From Callaeas wilsoni (lineage: Eukaryota > Chordata > Aves > Passeriformes > Callaeidae), in the NCBI GenBank assembly GCA_013398955.1, contig VWPU01014915.1, positions 372,001 through 436,000 on the forward strand: a stretch of 64,000 nucleotides of DNA. Direction: 5' to 3'. Of the stretch, positions 13,038-23,712 are shown piece by piece. The notes under the pieces are model-generated. The model did no database searches and was not told the DNA's origin. It saw nothing but the letters and a program-made list of their open reading frames with translations. Made by a program: the position numbers and the translations under genes. Within the stretch, counting starts at the first letter, position 1. Each line of letters begins with the position of its first letter.

Positions 13038-14584
13038 ATAAGCACATGCATTTAGTGTCACGACTGGCAGACTTAGCCAAAGATCCACAGGAGATGATGG
13101 CCTTTGTAGTGACACGTACTCCAGGTACATGGTGCTGTAGGACATCTGTATTTATCCAAATTTGAATTCCACCCATGATTGCTATGACACTGAAACAACT
13201 AATTTAGAAGATTTTGTTATTAAGGGAAAGCTTTTGCTTAAGTATTAGGAATGCACTAAGCCCTAGCAGGCAATTTTCGGACAGACTTTCTGTCTTCAGT
13301 GTGACAGAACTTACAGAACTCACAGAACTCAAATTCCTGAGTACTAATGAGTTGCAGCTACAGTGAATTATCATATCGCTTAGAAGACACACATATATTA
13401 GGACAAAAGCAGGGAAGTTAATAAGATTTCATCTTTGTGGCTCCTGAGTCTTACCAGCATCAGATTCATTATAGTAGATAAAATAGAGTGACATTTGACT
13501 AAATGTGAAAACCAAGATCTGTTCATGCTGCATAAGATGTAGTTATGGTCAAACCATTAAAAGGAGGAATTCTAAATGTAACATACAGGTCAGTATAAAG
13601 ACAACATTTATGGAGCAGTTTCTTTAAAAAAATCTTTTTAGTAGATACAAATAGAAAAGAAAAAATTGCGATACTATCTCAAATAGACTCTCTTGCAAGT
13701 TTCAGAGATGACACTGAAAATAGTCTTGGGAAAGCTGGTGAGTAGCTTTGCAATACAGAAAGCAAAAATAGTTTTGTTATTCAGAACTGATGTGACAATC
13801 TTTTCTTAGTCTATATCTAGCAGGACAATTTTGGTGCTTATTCAATTTTGCAATGGGAAATGCAACTGGGTCACAGCATATGAAATTTCACTTACTCCTG
13901 TCTTAAACAAGTAATATGTGTTTGATAGAAGTACATCTTCCAGAGAGAAATTCAGTTTTGACCTGAAGACACCAAGATATGAAAATTGTGCTTGTTCCTC
14001 TTTGTAATGTATTCTAACAAGTAACTGTTCTGAATGTTCCTTGAGTTTATCTGACTTTTTTTTTTCTAGTTAGTGTTATGTTCTTGTCTAGAAATAGTTA
14101 ATGTTATAGTCTTGTCTATGTATCTTGGCTAGATAAAAACTCTTCTAGTACATGGCTACTCTTTCTTGTGAAAATGCTTATGCACCTAATTGAGTTACTG
14201 GATCTGGTTGTTTTATTACAAGATAAATTCTCTTTTAATCATGACAATTTTTTTCTTTCTAAGAATGGCAAGAGCACAGCTGTATACATGATTCCAATAG
14301 TAGAGTCACACATGCTAAATACAAACATCACTTTGCTTCTGTCATTTATCCCTTTGTGAGTGGTACTAGTCCTTTTTGCAAAATCATTGTGTATCATTAC
14401 TCTGTTTCCATCTCTTATCCTGCTAAGTCCTTTCTGGACTCTGGTACAAAGGATGCACTTTTCATTCTATATGTGTGGCATTCATTCCTCGTCCAGACTC
14501 CTCCCCTTTAGCCCATGTCAAAATGAGTTTGTTGGCAAGGATCCAGAATGCTGCTGTGTCTAACTATCCTATGTTAAAAATACC
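13038..14584. other. Unique AT-rich DNA between LTR fragments
   Basis: No repeat or gene was recognised. A short direct repeat of acagaactc/t occurs at about 13307-13329. There is no internal retroviral coding sequence, so the flanking LTRs do not bracket a provirus. Confidence 0.5.
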
Positions 14585-14812
14585 TATAATTATGTGCCCC
14601 CTCCAAGCTCTTGCCCGCCCCAAGACCACCCATAGGGAGAGAGTGTGGGATGTGTAGAGGATGAAACAGAGAAAGCCTTGATGCTGTGCACTGTTCAGCA
14701 AAAACATTGGTTTGTTATCCACAGAGCTTCAGTTACAAATATAAAGCACAGAGCCATACGAGCTGCTATGAAGAAAATTATACCAACCTAAGAAAACCCA
14801 GTACAACCAGTT
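14585..14812 (-). mobile_element. Partial avian ERV LTR, antisense
   Basis: This is the 5' portion of a minus-strand LTR related to the copy at 12.5 kb. On the plus strand: gccccctccaagctcttgcc (near 14597), agaaagccttgatgctgtgc (14671-14690), ctgttcagcaaaaacattgg (14692-14711), agccatacgagctgctatga, then gaaaattataccaacctaag leading to the start of the LTR near 14812. The half bearing the promoter-distal end is missing or too decayed to follow. Confidence 0.65.
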
Positions 14813-15273
14813 ACTCCCAAAATATCTACAAAATCAGGCCAATAATGAGGCACTAACTTTGAACTTGGAAATCCCCAGTATGATTCACTTAATCTGCCAG
14901 TAGATTTTGCTCAATTATAGAAAAGATATCCTTCCCACAGCCACCACCTTTTTCAGAACAAAAGTGTTTTAGAGCTATCTCACAAGAAAGAAAAAGCTTG
15001 AAAGCTGGAAATCATAGTTCTGTGTGATCCACTGTGACATAAAGATTTTATGCAGTGTTATATTACAGCTCAGCAAGAATAAGGGAGTGAGATGTGCTAC
15101 ATTTGCAACGGTTGTCTTTGACTTCAAAACAGCATTATTGAAAGTCCAAGCAGTGGAACCACTTCTGCCATGTAATTTTTTTTTTCAGCTGTATAGGTAA
15201 CAAAAGCACAGCCATTGATATTCTTAGTGTTTTTTATTTTTTTTGGTTTGTTTTTTTTTTTTTTAAACTACAG

Positions 15274-15708
15274 GAGATTAAATTGCCTGGATCTGCCCCA
15301 GTCTCTGCTGCCACAGTAAAAGTACAGTTAGGCCGTAATTATCACACTATATTATCACATGGATTGAGAGAAAAGATGATTTCACTTGTTGAGGATTTAG
15401 AAGCTATCAGCATAACAGAGACAACAGTTTCTGACTGCTGGAGGAGAAACATGAAATTCTTCAAATGAAGGCCAGTGGCAGAGGAATATACATTCATATT
15501 TACAGTACTGGTTGGTTTCTTATTATTTGCATTTTTATTCAGTGGGTTCTTAATGATCTCCACAGTTAAGTGTCTTATGTCACACACAAAGCAAGAGATA
15601 GGCACTTTGAGTGGTGTTTTATTTGAATTTAAAAGCTTTCTAATTATGTCATTAGGAAGTAGAGGAATCTTTAATCTTAACCTATCCATTTTAGTATGCT
15701 GTATATAA
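15274..15708 (+). other. Exon-like open stretch of unknown nature, broken by one TGA
   Basis: A long T-tract and aaactacag (15251-15273) form a good splice-acceptor consensus. From 15274 the frame runs open for 64 codons (beginning EIKLPGSAPVSAATVKVQ) to a TGA at 15466-15468, and then in the same frame to 15708. The second part begins with a strongly hydrophobic run (VLVGFLLFAFLFSGFLMI), which could be a membrane segment but could equally reflect T-rich DNA. The opposite strand is also open from 15342 to 15812 (156 codons). I do not recognise either product. A chance open stretch is the default explanation; a terminal exon or old domesticated element is possible. Confidence 0.2.
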
Positions 15709-15835
15709 GGCACCCATATCATGACAGCATCCAAGTAACTTATTATATTTATTGTAATCATTCTCACAACATTCAAAGGAGATAGAATTGAGGCAAAAGG
15801 CCCTAAAGGCAAAAGCCATAAAAAGTTACGTGCTC

Positions 15836-15904
15836 TGTTCTTAAAGATAGCTTCCTTTTCTCTCTGTAGGAATTAAATCTGCATTTCCTAATTATCAAAA
15901 ATGT
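15836..15904. repeat. Short sequence also present inside the CR1 at 34.5 kb (copy 1)
   Basis: The stretch containing ccttttctctctgtagg and aattaaatctgcatttcc recurs at 34540-34606 with a handful of substitutions and one indel. Similarity fades on both sides. No known family comes to mind; it may be a piece of an uncharacterised interspersed repeat. Confidence 0.6.
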
Positions 15905-17429
15905 TATAAAAATTTGATTTTATTTTTTTATTATGGAAGGGAAATATAATTGCCACTCCTTTGCATGGTTCCTTGCAATGCCAAGACACAGGAACATAAT
16001 TTATACCCAGAGCAGCAAAAATGGAAGAGATCTGTACATTTAACTAGAGAAGACATATGCCAGTCACCTCTGACCTTCTCTTTGAATGATCAACTCATGC
16101 ATTTTGAGTGCATTTCTGCTCCATCTAGCAATAGGTCCTGCACAAACTTTTCATGGATTAATTACCTCAGATTACACACTCAGTCAGAACTAACTGGATA
16201 TTTTTGACATCTCCCAGCTCCATAAATTCCTTATGCTAGAGATACCAAAGACCGGAGCCAATCTGAGTCTCATTTAACTTTCCTTCTAAAGCAACATTAA
16301 AATTCTAACTTTTGACCAAATATGTTAAAATACTCTGAACCTTTAAGCACTATGGGCCATCTTCTTTTTTCAGGAAGAAATTGCTCATTAGAACAGAAAA
16401 GAAGGAAACTGGATTAAGAAAAATTAGCAGAAGATGGTGCCACTTGTTTAGAGGAACAATTTTCACATACTGGTAGAGCACTACCTATTTGCCCTGCACT
16501 GAGAAGATTTCAGAGGATGTATAGTAATTCTGAATTAGCATTAGAAATTAGGATAAAATACATGGATGAGAAACTTACATTGCTCCCAGCATAAGAGTTT
16601 CTCTTCCGCAATGTCCTGGGATTCATAGATGAAGACACTTTAAAATCTTATTTGTTTCCTGTGTCCACAGGTTTTTGTACTTGGAATTTGTAAAAGAAAT
16701 ACACTTCTTTTCAACCCAGGTTTGTCTTATCAAATTGTATGATACTTCTTTTGCCATTTTTACCTGTTTCCAGACAAATTAGATAATCTAGTTTCCAGGA
16801 GCAACTTTTCATACTCTTCTATCCATAGGGAGAACTGAAATGACTTTGGGGAAGAATTATGATCCTTCCATTTTCTCACAAAGACTTGACATTTAGTAGC
16901 TAGGTATTCAAAATACTACTTTCACTGTGAAGAATGTGTAAAAGATTCAAAGCAGCTGTTTCACGTTAAGAACTTCTCAGAATGTCTCTTTGTATCAGGG
17001 GACACTCTAACTTGTAAGCTTTGATAAAGAATGACAAGTCTGGGGGAAATGAAATTTACCTTTATAACTCAGGTTTTTCACACCGGAATATTCTCTCTAT
17101 GTGGACTTGAACTCTGATTTGACTCAGCTTCTGCAGCCTGTGCACAGCACTTACCCTTGTCTGCACAGATTAAATGAGTATTTTACCCACTATGTTCTTC
17201 TGCTAATGCCCCAGATTTCTAGGTCAATAGAACTCAAGAAAGAAGCAAACAAATTAAAATGGGGGACAGGGAGTAGAGGTAACCCTCTCAAGACAGCTGC
17301 TAAAGTTAAGCAAGCAGGGTTGTTTCGGTTATTTTCTCCTTTAAAAATACTTCTTCAGACTCCATATGAAGAATTTGTAAAGGAGTTCACCTGAAGTAAG
17401 AAATGTAAAAAATTTGAATTAAGCAAGAA

Positions 17430-18085
17430 GATCATAGAATCGTGGAAGGGCTTGGGTTGGAAGGAATTATAAAGATCATCTCCTTTCAACCAAACCGCAA
17501 TGGGCAGGGTCACTTCCCACTAGATCAGGTTGCTCAGAGCTCCATCCAGCTTGGAATACTTTCAGGGATGGGGCATCCAGACCTTCTCTGGGCAACCTGT
17601 TCCAGTGCCTCACCACCCTCACAGTAAAGATTTTTCCCTAATATCTAATATAAACCTGCCCTTATTCTGTTTGAAGCTGTTCCCCCTTGTCCTGTCACTA
17701 CATGCTCTTGTAAAAAGTCTCTCTCCATCTTTCTTGTAGAACCCTTCAAGTACTGGAAGGCCACAATTAGGTCACCTCAAAGCCTTCTTTTTTCCAGGCT
17801 GAACAACCCCAATTCTCCCAGGCTTTCCTTGCAGGAGAGTGCTCCATCTCTCTGATCAACGTGGTGGCTCCTCTGGCCTCGCTCCTTCCTGTGCTGGGAC
17901 CCCAGCGCTGGAGGCAGCACTGCAGGTGGGGTGTCACCAGCGGGGAGCAGAGGGGCAGAACCCCCTCCCTGCCCTGCTGCCCGTGCTGCTTTGGATGCAG
18001 CCCAGGACGCGGTTGGATTTCTGGGTTTCAAACACACATTGCAGGCTCGTGCTCAGCCTCTTACCCACCAGCACCCCAAGACCTA
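17430..18085 (-). mobile_element. CR1 LINE 3' fragment, antisense
   Basis: The plus strand starts with the CR1 terminus in reverse (atcatagaatcgtggaag, gggttggaaggaattataaa). It then runs through the antisense C-terminal ORF2 region: gttgctcagagctccatcca, gggatggggcatccagacc, ttgtcctgtcactacatgc, ccaggctgaacaaccccaa. It ends with agcccaggacgcggttgga and cagcaccccaag. In the CR1 sense direction this is the end of ORF2 plus the 3' UTR, about 650 bp, 5'-truncated as is usual. Frameshifts make it non-coding. Confidence 0.95.
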
Positions 18086-21000
18086 ATACAGGACTATTCT
18101 CTGAAAGTCAGCAGAAAATGTGATATTTTGACAAGGAAACAGTGTTTGCAATCATACCTTGAGTTCTAGGTGGTAGTTTGAAAAATTTAGCTGATGAAAA
18201 CAAATGACAAGCTATGGAGGTATATGTTTAATTATGTTTTAGATCTAGAAGAATACACTTATCCCAAATTATCTTAACTGAAGACTAATAAACATAAATT
18301 CAATTTACTTAAAAAGTAGTTGAGAGGAAATCATTCCAAAACGTGCAGTATAACATGGTGAGGTTGGACCCTGAGAAGACGCATGGAGATCAGCTGTGTC
18401 CCAGGAAGAAATCTGCTGGACTGTAGGCCCTGTAGATCAGGTAAAACTGGAACAAAGTGGGAAGGGGCATTTCAGATACTACATGTAGAGCTACATAGGA
18501 AAAAATCTGTAATATTAAAACTGACTTTTTTTCAAACATGCAGTAAGAAGTGGTGAATATTACAATAAAGTAATGCCAAATTAAATAATGTACTGTCTTA
18601 TGAGTAGGAAAATATTATTCTGTTTTGATGTATATAATCAACAGACTCATTTTTCTTTATGTATGACCTAAGTGCCAGTGTTATTTCTATTAATTTTTGC
18701 TTTAATCATGTTAAAATTTTAAAATTACAAAAATAAATCCTCTTCATCCATTGGAGTCCCTCTTTTCATACAAGCCAATATTTATAGTTAACAAGAAAAA
18801 TAATAGAATTTATTAAATGAATTGAAGATTATACCTTTGAACATGTTTGTACTTCTGAAATTTTATTTAATTTAACTGAAGGCAGATTTCTCTATGTATG
18901 TAGAGAACAAAATGTTTGAGCTATGATCCTTCATACAGTTTTATGGAGAAGTTTGAACTGAATTAGTATAATTTTTTTTTTGTTCAGATGGAAAATAAAG
19001 CAAACAATGATCTCACTACCTAATCCTTTCATATAACAAATGTAAGAAATTTTGGGTAGCTAAACATAAGAATACACGTGAGACAATTGGTCACAAAAGA
19101 GATCAGATTTGTAAACTGCTTCTGAGACAGAGCTTTGAACTCATCCTTGAGGCCAATTTCCTGGTTTAGCATAGATTTATTCTTCAGTTTTTGTAAATCA
19201 CTTCTGCATTTTGACATCTGTTAAATATGTATAACTGTGGTTTCCTGTTTAGTTAGTCTCTTCTAAGTCTTAATGTATATATACGGAATGCCTGTACAGT
19301 TATAGACGAGTAATGAAAAAGTGTCTCATCCCTCTGTCTGCCTTGAAAATAGAGCTCAAACTTTCTTGATCATAGGCATAAATTATTTGTAGGTAAACAT
19401 ATGGAAATTTAACATTAGAAACTAAGCTTAATCTCTTTGATTCAAGATTACCAACGTATTAAATATATTCTGCTTTTCAGATAGAAAAGAGGTATAAGGT
19501 ATAAAGAAATATTTCTTCAAATGTGGAAATCTCTTTTCTCAAGTGATTCACTTATCTTTTAGGAAGTACAAACATTATATGAAACCTGCATGTTTAGGAA
19601 TGGCACTTGTAACTTACAAAACTTTTTGTATAACTCACAACTAACTATATAAATCACTTTGACATTTTAGATAAGTATCATATCCTTTTCTCTTCTGTGA
19701 AAAGAAATACAGAGAGTTGCTTTTAGCAAGGGAAAGATAAAAAATAATCTGATTGCATATTAATAAAATATAGACACACACTGAAAAAAAATGAAGTGTC
19801 CATGGTTTTTTTTCACTTTGATTTCATCACTATGGAAATGACCTTGCAATTTAGACTGTGTGAAACTTTAAACAACCACGGCTGCTTCTGCTTACATATT
19901 CATCTTAGTCTTATAATGCCATTGGTGTCACATATTTAATTCATGCATTTAATGCAGATGTTATGCAGCATAGTGTCTTGAATGAGTTCACTGGATTTAT
20001 TTTTCTACGAAGTCTTAGACTGGATTAATGCAATAAACTTTTATCTTTAAATTTGAATATAGCTATGACAGATCTATATTTGCAAAATATCTTTGAGGAG
20101 CTCACTTTAAATTGTGGGTATTAAATCAAATTTAAGAAATGTTCCTTTCAGCAGCTTCAACACAGAGCATAGTACAGGAGACAAGGAAGATTAAAGGAGA
20201 AAGTGCCACAAAGTCTGTTCAGTGGATTCAAACTAACATTTTATTTATCTTTGGTCTTTATTTTATCTTTACTCTGTTCCTGTGGAGGGACTTTAAAAAA
20301 AAATTTTAAAAAAAAAGGAAAATAAATTATCAAGTCCCTGCAATAATTTCTAATGTCCTTCCTGGGGAGTCCATATCTTCCCTGGAAACATTAGTGTTTC
20401 CTAACGAGAGGCAGTATAACTGGACAATACTCTGCACAGTGTCTCTTGAAATACAATAAGACATACAAGATGTTTAAGGTGAATTATCCATTTTGTTGGT
20501 TTTTTCCTTTTATTGGTTTGAATGTATACATACAGTTATGTACGTTCTCTTTCACTAAGACTCCTTTTTACATACCGCAACTTGATGAAGTACTAAAGAA
20601 ATAGGTTGCCTCATTCTTTCCCCCTCAGTGGAAACAGATTTCATACAAAACCAAGACCTTCCACTTATGAAAATAGTACAAAATTTGGGCATGACTAGAA
20701 TTCGGAGAATATTGTAAAAAAAGAGTATGAATATTCATTTAATTTGGGAAACTAATGTCAGTGAGATTCACTTCCTGTTTTATTAAAAATATAATGCTTT
20801 CATAGGAGTGTTTCTAAGAAGTGAATTAAGAAAATTAAGAAAATTAAAAAGTAAAAGCAGATTAGTAGCTCATCATCAATAACTACCACTCACAGATTTA
20901 TATTGCAAATGTCATTTTAAGACTTACACTCATCTGTTCTGGGAGCAGAATAAACTCATGAAGGCTAAGGAAGCAAATGTTAAGCCAATAAAAACTAATC

Positions 21001-21326
21001 TGATTTGATATCATTGTCTATTTCCTTTGACCATTTTCCAATTGCTATAAAAGGCAATTTTGCAAAAGCCAGAAAAAAGATAGATAGCTAGATAGACGGA
21101 ATGATAGATATTATTACTGGATCTCACAGATGTTTAAGATCCCTGTCAAAAATGCGTGCATAATTTGATGTTTCATATTCACGTGATTATGCCTGAGTGT
21201 TAAGTCTGTAAGTAGCACTGATGCTAATACTTTGCCTTTTGCAAGCCTGTCTCAGTATGAATATGATCCAGTATGAGTGTGGAGTTCAATATGTTTTATA
21301 AGAAGGCAGACTTTGTATCATCTGAC
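18086..21326. other. Unique AT-rich DNA
   Basis: No gene or interspersed repeat was recognised. Simple-sequence spots include A/T-rich runs at 20290-20325, an aattaagaaa tandem at 20823-20848, and an imperfect GATA run at 21079-21110. Confidence 0.55.
21079..21110. repeat. Imperfect GATA microsatellite
   Basis: The sequence agatagatagctagatagac followed by ggaatgatagata is an interrupted tetranucleotide run. Confidence 0.75.
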
Positions 21327-21393
21327 TGATGCCTTTCCGGGACTACCTAAAATCACAGGCCAGACAAAATTAAGGGAATAAAAAGCGATTATA

Positions 21394-21399
21394 TTTATT
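21394..21399 (-). promoter_or_regulatory. Polyadenylation signal AATAAA of the LTR
   Basis: The plus strand reads tttatt. It lies about 90 bases downstream, in transcription sense, of the TATA box, which is typical for an LTR. Confidence 0.6.
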
Positions 21400-21484
21400 G
21401 AAGGGCCTTCAGGTACATTTTGGGCAGACAAATCTTCCCAGGGGCTACACTCAAAAAATGGACAACGAGTCATGGTTTTTCATA

Positions 21485-21494
21485 CTTTTATAAG
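21485..21494 (-). promoter_or_regulatory. TATA box of the antisense LTR
   Basis: The minus strand reads cttataaaag, a good TATA element at the expected distance before the AATAAA signal. Confidence 0.6.
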
Positions 21495-22152
21495 TTTGGT
21501 CCATTTGCATATTGGGGGTTAATCTTCTGATTACAGCTTCAGGTAATTAAGTCATTCACCACAAGTTTGCTCCCCCCAACTCGCTTTTGCTTACATTTCT
21601 CGGGGCCTGAGACAGTGAGGTGTCCTTGATTCCCAGGCCTAGAAAGGAATTGTTGTGTCTGACCAAAATGGGAAAGCAGTAGCTAACACTCTGTATGGAA
21701 TTTGGAGCTATACACTAAAGAATTGCAGGATTACAAATATATGAAAAATATAAAAGCTAAAATCCTAAGGTATCATGACTAATTCAGGTAACTGGGTATT
21801 TTGGATGGTCACGTGGAAGTCTGACCTTTGCTTTCTGGAACATTTTAGTTTAACTTCAGAATTGCTTATTTGCATGAGTTCTTGTTAGCTTTCTGAAATA
21901 AACATTAAGTCTCAGCTAAAGTAATGGGAATTTATGCTAGGATAAGGAGGAGCACTTTCAATCTCCCATGTCTGCCTGCATGCCATGGCTAATGCTCAAA
22001 TTACATTTTTCCATGAGTGTTCTGGTTTCCACAAGAATAAAATCCATACGTAGAGCAATAGAAATTTCTAAAGATCACTCCTCCAAATATAGAAGTGATG
22101 ATGAATACAAGGAGTGTTTATAACTTCCCTCATAGATTCAGATTTTTGTTTT

Positions 22153-22188
22153 CTTTCTGTCTGCTATTATCTTTCTGTCTGCTATCAT
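22153..22188. repeat. Tandem duplication, 18-bp unit
   Basis: The unit ctttctgtctgctattat is followed immediately by ctttctgtctgctatcat: two copies differing at one position. The second copy runs into the palindrome at 22183. Confidence 0.85.
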
Positions 22189-22214
22189 CACAAAAAATAT
22201 TTTTTGTTATGATA
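22183..22214. repeat. 32-bp near-perfect palindrome
   Basis: The central 18 bases acaaaaaatattttttgt form a perfect palindrome. After one mismatched pair the arms continue as tatcat and atgata, so 15 of 16 pairs match. The AT-rich dyad could extrude as a cruciform or simply reflect A/T-run sequence. Confidence 0.85.
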
Positions 22215-23665
22215 AGAGCTCAGTTATGAGGGCTCAGTAAATTTAATTGTAAACCGTGGCTCACATTTCTCATTATCTTCCACCTGAGGATATAGTCTAG
22301 TACGAGATAAGAAATAGCATATCTAGAAATCTTTCAGATAAAGACTGCCATCCACATTTTAGGGATCAGATAATGGATGTTTCTAACTGATGCTTGTAAA
22401 CAAGTTCTTGAGGCCGCTCTGTAATTACTGGGGACCTCTACTATACGCTGTCTCTCTCTCTCAACCTTAATCTAAACTTACCATCAGTATTCACAATGAC
22501 AAAATTGTTTTAAACTTTCATGCATACTTGCCAAATGACTTGTTTCTATAGATGTGACCAATATTGTTGGGGATCACCATAAACGGATACCCTCAGGTGA
22601 AAGTGACAATGATAGAAAAGTTAGCAGAGAGACTGAGGAGACTGCTCTAGATATATGATTTAAAAACTTGATTATAATTCTGAAAAATTTGTGTGCTAGC
22701 GGATAACCTGCATGGAATCTTCCATGGTGTGAGGTAAAGGCACTGAAATCCAATTCTGGGCATGCAAAAATGATTCAAAAGCATGTTCAGCCTCTAACAG
22801 AAGCGTTCTGTTAATATAGAAAGCATAAGAAATATTTGCAAAAGCAACAAGGGCCTTTGTTGGTTTACACACTACAGGTTTAGTCTTCATAAGTAGGTGA
22901 ACTTCACGTTGCAGATGGCATCTTTTTCTAATGCATTACACTGGAAAAAAGCCATTTGTGTGTGACAAATATTAGGACTAAAACCAAAAAAGGTAAGCCA
23001 GTACTGCAACATTTTTCCCCAACTGAATATAGGGGCGGGAGGAAAAGAATGAAACGTTGAAATGAAGAACTGCTCTATCAAATGATCTTGGAACAATGCA
23101 TGCAAAAATTGTAGGCCTATATGCAATAATTGGTATGAAATATTTGTATGAATTACAACTTCCAGGAAGAAAGTACATACTGCAATTTTATTCTAATTTT
23201 TTTCTAAATTCAGGAAATAGAAAACATAAATTTTAAGTACAGAATTGTAAGCAAAGAAACAATATTTAGCAGATGTGATGCACTGACTTGAGTTTTAACA
23301 GATTATAGATATTTTACTCGTAGGAAATTAGAAATACTGAAAAATGTTATGACTTTAAACATTAAATACAGAGTATCTGTGATGTAATATTTTGAAGAAA
23401 TCCATAATTTTATTATGAGACCAATATTTGAAAAATTGAAAAGTCAAATTCAAGTTCCTCTTTGAGTCTGGAAAAATTATGGTGTATCGTATTTGACAGG
23501 AGTTCTACTTAGAAAAAGAGTCTATCAGAGTCTCATAGTTAGATTCTCTAATTAAAGACTTTCAGGGGAAAAAAAAGTAAAAGGTCATATAACTGGATGT
23601 ATTTATATCCACAAGATAAGCAAATTGTGTTTAAAACCATAAGACAGCAATATTCCATAGACAGG

Positions 23666-23712
23666 ATGCCATGGTTTAATCCCAGCTAGGGACTCAGGAC
23701 CTTGCAGAAAAC
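23666..23712 (-). mobile_element. Possible short remnant of an LTR terminus
   Basis: The plus-strand atgccatggtttaatcccag closely matches the LTR end at 49601 (atgccatggtttaacccctg), and the next 20 bases weakly follow the family. Nothing beyond that aligns, so this is either a truncated remnant or chance. Confidence 0.3.

Larger units (their letters stand above)
14813..17429. other. Unique DNA containing an exon-like open stretch
   Basis: Apart from the open stretch at 15274-15812 and the 60-bp shared sequence at 15836-15904, nothing was recognised. The open frame at 17101-17394 (97 codons, GTG start) has a chance-like length and no motif I know. Confidence 0.5.
21327..21684 (-). mobile_element. 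Avian ERV LTR, antisense (family B)
   Basis: On the minus strand the order is that of a retroviral LTR: a TATA box cttataaaag (plus 21485-21494), a presumed start near gttgtccattttttgag, the polyadenylation signal AATAAA (plus 21394-21399), then a short U5 ending in ggcatca at plus 21327. The end resembles a passerine LTR family with cttcaataaa followed by T-rich sequence and a ...ggcatca terminus. The upstream end is uncertain. Plus 21684 (gctaaca) gives a TG start on the minus strand. A 6-bp direct repeat tctgac at 21321-21326 and 21658-21663 would instead put the end at 21657. No gag, pol or env lies nearby. Confidence 0.7.

Noticed and set aside
15176..15193. A second acceptor-like T-run plus cag followed by gtaac, suggesting a micro-exon of about 8 bases
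   Set aside because: T-runs followed by cag are common in this DNA, and an 8-base exon cannot be supported without transcripts.
17777..18169. Several 86-102 codon frames on both strands
   Set aside because: All lie in or overlap the antisense CR1 fragment. The minus-strand [11 protein letters not shown] is CR1 ORF2.
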